Shown: one piece after another, positions 59,203-64,000 of the stretch
How the letters are laid out: each line of letters opens with the position of its first letter
Numbering within the stretch: the first letter of the stretch is position 1
Assembly (NCBI RefSeq): GCF_014204865.1
Contig: NZ_JACHMG010000001.1
Coordinates: 682,001 to 746,000 of the forward strand
DNA: 64,000 bases
Origin: Amycolatopsis jiangsuensis
Lineage (GTDB): Bacteria > Actinomycetota > Actinomycetes > Mycobacteriales > Pseudonocardiaceae
Direction: 5' to 3'
Notes under the pieces: model-generated
Told to the model about the DNA's origin: nothing
The model's database searches: none
The model's input: the letters and a program-made list of their open reading frames with translations, nothing else
Made by a program: the position numbers and the translations under genes

Positions 59203-60272
59203 CCCTGCGTTCGCGGTTCGGGCCCCGGCGAAGCGGCCTGCTCGGCGCTGTCCCGATCGTGGTGGTTCTCGTCGTGCTCGGGGCGCTGCTGGGTGTGTCG
59301 GCTCTGATCGCCGTCGGTCTCGGCCCGGTGGCCATCCCGCCCGGCGAGGTGACGTCCATTGTGGGCGCGCACGTCACCGGACGCGGCACACCCGGCGCGT
59401 TCGACTTCATCGTGTGGAATCTGCGGGTACCGCGGGTGCTGCAGGGCGTCTTCGTCGGCGCTGGGCTGGCCGTCGCCGGGCTGCTGTCCCAGGCCATGGT
59501 CGGAAATCCGCTGGGTGAGCCCTCCATCATCGGGCTCACCTCGGGAGCGGGTGCCGGTGCGGTGCTCGTGCTGTCCACCCTCGGTTCCGGCGTCGCCGGT
59601 TTGCTCACCCTGCCGCTGGCCGCGTTCGGCGGCGCGGTCGTCACCGCGGTGGTGGTGTTCGGGTTTTCCCGTACGGCGGGCCGGATCCAGGCCGGCCGGA
59701 TGGTGCTGACCGGGGTCGCTGTCGGTCAGCTGCTTTCCGGGGTGATCTCGTTCCTGGTGCTGCGCACGCACGACATCGACGCGCAGCAGCAAATCTTGTT
59801 CTGGCTCCTCGGCAGTCTCGCGGGCGCGCAGTGGCCGCTGGCGCTGACCTGCGCCGCGGTGGTCGCCGCGCTGGTGCTCGTGTCGGCGGTGGGCGCGGGC
59901 CGGCTGAACTTGCTGGTGCTCGGAAGCGACGGTGCCGCATCTCTCGGACTGGATGCCGCGCGTGCTCGCGCCGTGCTGCTCGCGATCGTCGCGTTGCTGA
60001 CCGGGACGGTCGTCGCGGTGTCGGGCAGCATCGGGTTCATCGGCCTGATCGTGCCGAACCTGAGCCGGTTGCTGGTCGGCGCCGATCACCGTCGTGTGCT
60101 GCCGGTGGCGGCGCTGCTCGGTGCGGTGCTGATCGTCTGGGCCGACACCGCCGCCCGGCTGGTGCTCGCCCCGACCGAGTTGCCGATCGGTATCCTCACC
60201 GCCGCGATCGGGGTCCCGCTGTTCCTGGTCCTCCTTCGCCGCGGCACGGCGGCAAAGGGGGGTCTGTCGTGA
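59199..60272 (+). CDS. FecCD-type siderophore permease
   Basis: 357 residues with about ten hydrophobic helices. FecCD hallmarks: WNLRVPRVLQGVFVGAGLAVAGLLSQAMVGNPLGEPSIIGLTSGAGAGAV, LGSLAGAQW, and the coupling region GSIGFIGLIVPNLSRLLVGADHRRVLPVAALLGA. Works as a homodimer, since only one permease is encoded. Confidence 0.93.
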   Translation: MTLRSRFGPRRSGLLGAVPIVVVLVVLGALLGVSALIAVGLGPVAIPPGEVTSIVGAHVTGRGTPGAFDFIVWNLRVPRVLQGVFVGAGLAVAGLLSQAMVGNPLGEPSIIGLTSGAGAGAVLVLSTLGSGVAGLLTLPLAAFGGAVVTAVVVFGFSRTAGRIQAGRMVLTGVAVGQLLSGVISFLVLRTHDIDAQQQILFWLLGSLAGAQWPLALTCAAVVAALVLVSAVGAGRLNLLVLGSDGAASLGLDAARARAVLLAIVALLTGTVVAVSGSIGFIGLIVPNLSRLLVGADHRRVLPVAALLGAVLIVWADTAARLVLAPTELPIGILTAAIGVPLFLVLLRRGTAAKGGLS

Positions 60273-61039
60273 AGCTGGCCTTCGACGGCGTCACCGCCGG
60301 GTACACCGTGGTGCCCGCGGTCCGGGACGTCACGCTGACCATCGCCGCGGGCGAGTTCGTCGCCGTGGTCGGGCCGAACGGCAGCGGGAAGTCCACTTTG
60401 CTCAAGACCGTCTATCGCGCGTTGCGTCCGCACGCCGGGACGGTACGGCTGGGGGATACAGACGTCTGGAAGGCCGGGCACCGGGAGGTGGCGAGGCGGG
60501 TCGGGGTGCTCGGCCAGGACCAGGACGGCGGCTACGATTTCACCGTGCGCGAGGCGGTCCGGCTCGGCCGGTACCCGCACCTCGGCGCGTTCGACCGGCT
60601 CACCGGATCCGACGAGACGGTCGTGACCGAGGCGCTGACCCGCACCGGCGCCACCGGCCTCGCCGACCGCCCACTGTCCACATTGTCCGATGGGGAACGC
60701 CAGCGCGTGCTGCTGGCGAGGGCGCTGGCGCAGCAGCCCGGAGTGCTGCTCCTGGACGAGCCGACCAACCACCTCGACCCGGCGCACCAGCTCTCCGCGC
60801 TGAACCTGGTCGCCTCTTCGGGCGTGACGGTGGTGGCCGCGCTGCACACCCTCGACCTCGCCGCCCGGCACGCCACCACGATCGTGGCACTCAACGCGGG
60901 CATCGTCGCCGCCGCCGGACCGCCCGCCGAGGTGCTGACCCCGGCCCTCTTCCGCGAAGTGTTCGAAGTGGACGGCAGGCTCATTCCCGACCCGGTCGAC
61001 GGACGGCCCCGCGTACTGTTGCGCGAACTTGACCGGTGA
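60269..61039 (+). CDS. Siderophore ABC transporter ATPase (FecE type)
   Basis: GTG in a GTGA overlap; 256 residues. Walker A GPNGSGKST, Q-loop GQDQDGGYDFTVREAVRLGRYPH, signature LSDGERQRV, Walker B VLLLDEPTNHLDP and switch His in LHTLDLAARH. Completes the importer; two-gene spacing shows one transcription unit. Confidence 0.93.
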   Translation: MKLAFDGVTAGYTVVPAVRDVTLTIAAGEFVAVVGPNGSGKSTLLKTVYRALRPHAGTVRLGDTDVWKAGHREVARRVGVLGQDQDGGYDFTVREAVRLGRYPHLGAFDRLTGSDETVVTEALTRTGATGLADRPLSTLSDGERQRVLLARALAQQPGVLLLDEPTNHLDPAHQLSALNLVASSGVTVVAALHTLDLAARHATTIVALNAGIVAAAGPPAEVLTPALFREVFEVDGRLIPDPVDGRPRVLLRELDR

Positions 61040-61089
61040 TCGCTTCAGGCAACGGCGTCTCGCGCGTCACCTATCGTGGGACGGTGGGG

Positions 61090-61749
61090 ATGGATACCGG
61101 GAGCAGTGCCGGCGAGCCGGCGATCGGCTCTGCACACCAGGTCGAGCACCTGCGGGCGGACAGCCGCACCTCGCGGCCCGGCGGCCGGACGGCGCGGGTC
61201 GGCCAGGCGGTGCTGGACGCGACCATCGCCGAGCTGAGCGAGGTCGGGTACGCGGCGCTGCGGATCGAGTCGGTGGCCGAGCGCGCCGGGGTGAACAAGA
61301 CGACGATCTACCGGCGGTGGGGCGACAAAGCCGGCCTGGTGGCGACGGCGTTCATCGACCGTCGCGACGAGTTCGCGCCGCCGCCGGACACCGGCAGCCT
61401 GCGCGGGGACCTGCTGATCCATCTCCGCGAGATCCGCGACACGTTCCAGACCCCGTGGCTCACCCGGCTCGTCCAGGAGCTGGGGCCGCGCACCGAGGAA
61501 CGCAGCGACGTCCGCGAGGTGCTCGACCAGATCTGGTCGGTGCGGCTCGAGCTTTCCCGGATGATCTTCGTCCGCGGCATCGAGCGCGGGGAGCTGCCGG
61601 CCGGCGCCGATCCCGGCTTCCTGATCGAGGCGACGTCCGGACCGCTGTACTTCCGCTGGCTCCTGCTCGGCCGCGAACTCGACGACGAATTCCTGGCACG
61701 GACGGCCGACCTCGTCCTCGCCGGTGCGGGCGCGGCCAAGGCGGACTGA
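61090..61749 (+). CDS. TetR-family regulator after the siderophore operon
   Basis: 219 residues from the ATG at 61090 (GGTGGGG before it); a GTG at 61036 overlapping the ATPase stop would add 18 residues. HTH: RVGQAVLDATIAELSEVGYAALRIESVAERAGVNKTTIYRRWGDKAGLVATAF, ending Y-R-R-W-G-D-K, as in the AcrR/TetR_C_11 group. The target is not evident: the gene is co-directed with the importer and convergent with the next regulator. Confidence 0.82.
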   Translation: MDTGSSAGEPAIGSAHQVEHLRADSRTSRPGGRTARVGQAVLDATIAELSEVGYAALRIESVAERAGVNKTTIYRRWGDKAGLVATAFIDRRDEFAPPPDTGSLRGDLLIHLREIRDTFQTPWLTRLVQELGPRTEERSDVREVLDQIWSVRLELSRMIFVRGIERGELPAGADPGFLIEATSGPLYFRWLLLGRELDDEFLARTADLVLAGAGAAKAD

Positions 61750-61785
61750 CCGGCAGGCGCGCTCCGCAGCCGCCACCTCGCACGG

Positions 61786-62460
61786 TCACTTCCGCGCCAG
61801 TGCGCCGGTCAGGAGGGTGGTGAGCAGGTCCTGCAGGTCGCGGCCGAAGGTGACGCAGTGCGCGGTGAGGGTGTCGTCGGCCTGGTAGGCGGCGCGCATG
61901 GATTCCGACGGGTGGGCGTGGGTCCAGATCGCGCCGATCACGATGATCGTCTGTCCGCAGAAGCCCTCGGCGTCCTCGCCGAGTTCGGGCAGGCGTTCGC
62001 GCACCAGGGTGGCCAGTTCGCGGAGGTTGCCCAGCGAGGACTTCTTGTAGTGGGCGACCACCGCGGGGGAGACGTTGTACTCGAGGACGCCGACCTGGGC
62101 GCTGAGCAGTTCGCACAGCAGGGGGCGTTCGACGAGCGACTGGGTGAGCAGCGCGGCGAGGTCGTCGGCGCGTCGCCGTGCCGGGGTGCCGGGTGCGGGC
62201 CGGTCCGCCGGCTGGCCGCGGAGGTCGGCCGTCCAGCGCCGCCACGCCCGGTCCAGCAGCTCGAGCAGGATCTCCTCGCGGGATTCGAAGTAGCGCAGCA
62301 CGTTCGACTTGGCCAGGCCGACGCGCCGGCTCAGTTCGTTGAGGCTGACCTGCTTGACCGGCATCTCGGCGATCATCGCCGCGGTCGTGTCCAGGATCGC
62401 CTGGCGCCGGATCTCGCGCTGTTCGTCGCTTCGGGCTCGCTGGAAGGTCACCACGCGCAC
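61786..62460 (-). CDS. TetR-family repressor, divergent to the MDR gene
   Basis: 224 residues from a GTG at 62460. HTH: RRQAILDTTAAMIAEMPVKQVSLNELSRRVGLAKSNVLRYFESREEILLELL, then a helical ligand domain (VLEYNVSPAVVAHYKKSSLGNLREL). The dyad of two operators at 62489-62534 lies in the gap to the divergent oxidoreductase, so self-repression and control of that gene are likely. Confidence 0.85.
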   Translation of the reverse strand: MRVVTFQRARSDEQREIRRQAILDTTAAMIAEMPVKQVSLNELSRRVGLAKSNVLRYFESREEILLELLDRAWRRWTADLRGQPADRPAPGTPARRRADDLAALLTQSLVERPLLCELLSAQVGVLEYNVSPAVVAHYKKSSLGNLRELATLVRERLPELGEDAEGFCGQTIIVIGAIWTHAHPSESMRAAYQADDTLTAHCVTFGRDLQDLLTTLLTGALARK

Positions 62461-62488
62461 ATTTTACCGACCGCCGGTCCTTTGACAG

Positions 62489-62534
62489 CAGACCATCGGT
62501 CTCTTATTCTCGACCGTAAGAGACCGATGGTCTG
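62489..62534. promoter_or_regulatory. Nested palindromic double operator
   Basis: CAGACCATCGGTCTCTTA (62489-62506) and its perfect complement TAAGAGACCGATGGTCTG (62517-62534) flank 10 bp. Each arm itself contains a palindrome, AGACC-N3-GGTCT (62490-62502 and 62521-62533), centred 31 bp apart, close to three helical turns. This suits two TetR dimers on one DNA face. Confidence 0.88.
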
Positions 62535-62578
62535 TAACCTGCGGGCGCCCGCCTGCCGAGAACGACAAGGACCCCGCC

Positions 62579-63517
62579 ATGTCTGCTACCGCGAGCACCG
62601 GAACGACGATGCGAGCCGTCCAGCTCGATGTCTGGGGCGGCCCGGAACGGCTGGTGGTACGGGACGTCGCACGTCCGGTGCCCGGGCCTGGACAGGTGCG
62701 GGTGCGCGTGGAGGCGGCATCGGCCAACGCAGTGGACCGCCGGGTGCGGGAGGGCTACCTCAGCGCACAGTTTCCGTTGCCCTACACGGCGGGCAGTGAT
62801 TTCTCCGGCGTTGTCGAGGCAGTGGGCGAGGGAGCGGACCTGCCAGTGGGGGCGCCGGTCTTCGGCGCGCTCTGGCCGACCAGCGGGGCGTACGCCGAGT
62901 ACGCGGTCGTCGACGCCGCTCTTCTCGCGGTGAAACCCGACGGCGTCAGCTTCGAGCAGGCCGCGGCCTTGCCGGTCGCCGGCATCACCGCCTGGGTCGC
63001 GGTCGTCGACGATGGGCAGGTGCGGCCGGGTCAGCGAGTGCTGGTCCAAGGCGCCGCCGGCGGCGTCGGCCACATCGCGGTGCAGCTCGCCAAGCAGCGC
63101 GGTGCGTACGTCATCGGCACCGCGTCGGCGGCCAACCACGATTTCATCCGCGACCTCGGCGCCGACGAGGTGCTCGACTACCGTTCCCCGGATCTGCCCG
63201 GCCTGCTCGCGGATCTCGACCTCGTCATCGACGGCGTGAGCGCGGCCGGCCTGGCCGCGTTCTATCCAAAGATCCGGCGAGACGGGCTCGCACTGTCCCT
63301 TTTCGACCCACCCCTGCCGCCTCCCGCGGGCATCCGTGCCCAGCTCGTCGCGACCGCCGCCATTGCCGACGGGCCGGTGCGGCCGCGGTTGGCTGCCCTG
63401 GCGAAGCTGGTCGCCGGCAACCAGCTGACCGTCGCCGTCACCGCGTCTTACGGACTCGATGAGGTTGCGACCGCGCAGGAAACCCGCGTTCGGGGCAAGG
63501 CCGTCATCATCCCGTGA
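62579..63517 (+). CDS. Zinc-free MDR, quinone-oxidoreductase-like
   Basis: 312 residues. MDR fold without zinc ligands: PGPGQVRVRVEAASANAVDRRVREGYL, YTAGSDFSGVVEAVGEGA, ALPVAGITAWVAV, the nucleotide loop VQGAAGGVGHIAVQLAK and GADEVLDY. The lack of catalytic Cys/His marks the QOR class, NADPH enzymes for quinones or enones. It is likely induced when the divergent TetR binds an electrophile. The SDR that follows probably shares its transcript. Confidence 0.87.
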   Translation: MSATASTGTTMRAVQLDVWGGPERLVVRDVARPVPGPGQVRVRVEAASANAVDRRVREGYLSAQFPLPYTAGSDFSGVVEAVGEGADLPVGAPVFGALWPTSGAYAEYAVVDAALLAVKPDGVSFEQAAALPVAGITAWVAVVDDGQVRPGQRVLVQGAAGGVGHIAVQLAKQRGAYVIGTASAANHDFIRDLGADEVLDYRSPDLPGLLADLDLVIDGVSAAGLAAFYPKIRRDGLALSLFDPPLPPPAGIRAQLVATAAIADGPVRPRLAALAKLVAGNQLTVAVTASYGLDEVATAQETRVRGKAVIIP

Positions 63518-63543
63518 ACGCCGGACGAGAGGACACCGCGAAA

Positions 63544-64000
63544 ATGCTGCTGGAAGGGAAAAGCGCGGTCGTGACCGGTGCCGCGTCCGGCATCGGCGCC
63601 GCGGTCGCCCGCCGGCTGGCGCGCGAGGGCGCCGCCGTGGTCGTGGCCGACCTCGACGAGGGAGGGGGCGCACGAGTGGCCGAGGAGATCCACGATTCCG
63701 GCGGACACGCTGTTTTCGTCCGGACCGACGTCACCGACCCCGCGTCCGCCGAGGAGATGGTGGCCGCCGCGCTGCGCGAGTTCGGCAAGCTCGACCTCGC
63801 GGCCAACTGCGCTGCGATCGCCCTCGACCCGATGCCCACCCACGAGACACCGATCGAGCTCTGGGACCGCGTCTCGCGGGTCAACCAGCGCGGCACGTTT
63901 CTCAGTATGCGCGCCGAAATTCCCGCACTCCTCGAGCGTCCGGCGAGCGCCGTCGTGAACATCACCGCCGTCGCCGGCGGAGTCAAAGCCCTCGGCTCGC
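63544..64000 (+). CDS. SDR oxidoreductase, cut by the window end
   Basis: ATG at 63544; 152 residues visible. Cofactor motif TGAASGIG, VADLDE acidic NAD(H)-preferring turn, a slightly unusual ANCAA for NNAG, and the start of the catalytic region NITAVAGG. The Tyr-Lys pair lies beyond the edge. Spacing of 26 nt to the MDR suggests the same TetR-controlled unit. Confidence 0.85.
   Translation, partial: MLLEGKSAVVTGAASGIGAAVARRLAREGAAVVVADLDEGGGARVAEEIHDSGGHAVFVRTDVTDPASAEEMVAAALREFGKLDLAANCAAIALDPMPTHETPIELWDRVSRVNQRGTFLSMRAEIPALLERPASAVVNITAVAGGVKALGS

Noticed and set aside
1..64000. tRNA, rRNA, insertion sequences, prophage or attachment sites
   Set aside because: I looked for cloverleaf-like segments, transposase or integrase motifs and terminal repeats and saw none I could support.

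Overview
The window is very GC-rich, with dense, often 1-11 nt overlapping genes, frequent GTG starts and actinobacterial catabolic families throughout. This points to a large-genome soil actinomycete of the Pseudonocardiaceae, most like Amycolatopsis. That placement is inferred from gene content: a steroid ring C/D set, fcs-ech-vdh ferulate genes, an F420 enzyme and GH2/GH92 glycosidases. No ribosomal or marker gene is present to confirm it. I see no tRNA, rRNA, CRISPR array, phage or intact insertion sequence.

Layout. 1-4500: the tail of a FluC/CrcB-like protein, an S33 peptidase, a gene-free A-poor repeat tract, small orphan proteins and an iron-boxed siderophore-interacting reductase. 4500-4940: a 42-bp tandem repeat, an HrpA helicase remnant and a perfect inverted repeat. 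5017-9027: a Baeyer-Villiger monooxygenase, a SMP-30-like beta-propeller and a TetR regulator, apparently one operon. 9118-23947: a nearly complete set for catabolism of the last two steroid rings (HIP pathway). It comprises two SDRs, echA20, ipdA, ipdB, ipdC and an F420-dependent glucose-6-phosphate dehydrogenase on the plus strand; fadE30, ipdF and fadA6 on the minus strand; and fadD3, an enoyl-CoA hydratase and fadE31-33 on the plus strand. Two AGAAC-N2-GTTCT operators mark its two promoter regions.

24047-33142 (minus): an eight-gene unit with an amino-acid-type ABC importer, a CapA-like protein, a family III CoA-transferase, a pair of 2-hydroxyacyl-CoA dehydratase-like subunits lacking most Fe-S cysteines, and a CocE-type hydrolase. 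A PaaX-family regulator is divergent to it. This is the least explained system in the window. 34429-40726: vdh-ech-fcs-marR-amidohydrolase-pobA, for hydroxycinnamates to benzoates to protocatechuate.

40740-50498 (minus): a LacI regulator and its GH92, DUF4185-like and GH2 secreted enzymes, with paired LacI-type operators. 50696-58060: an aromatic ring-cleavage cluster (FAD hydroxylase, extradiol dioxygenase, metallo-hydrolase, two FAH-family proteins, a 3'-damaged amidohydrolase, LysR) next to a decayed membrane-protein gene. 58231-61039: a FecBCD-type siderophore ABC importer. 61090-64000: two TetR regulators, a large nested palindrome, a quinone-oxidoreductase-like MDR and an SDR running off the window edge.

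Taken together the window is a catabolic island in which most transporter-enzyme-regulator units carry a visible palindromic operator.
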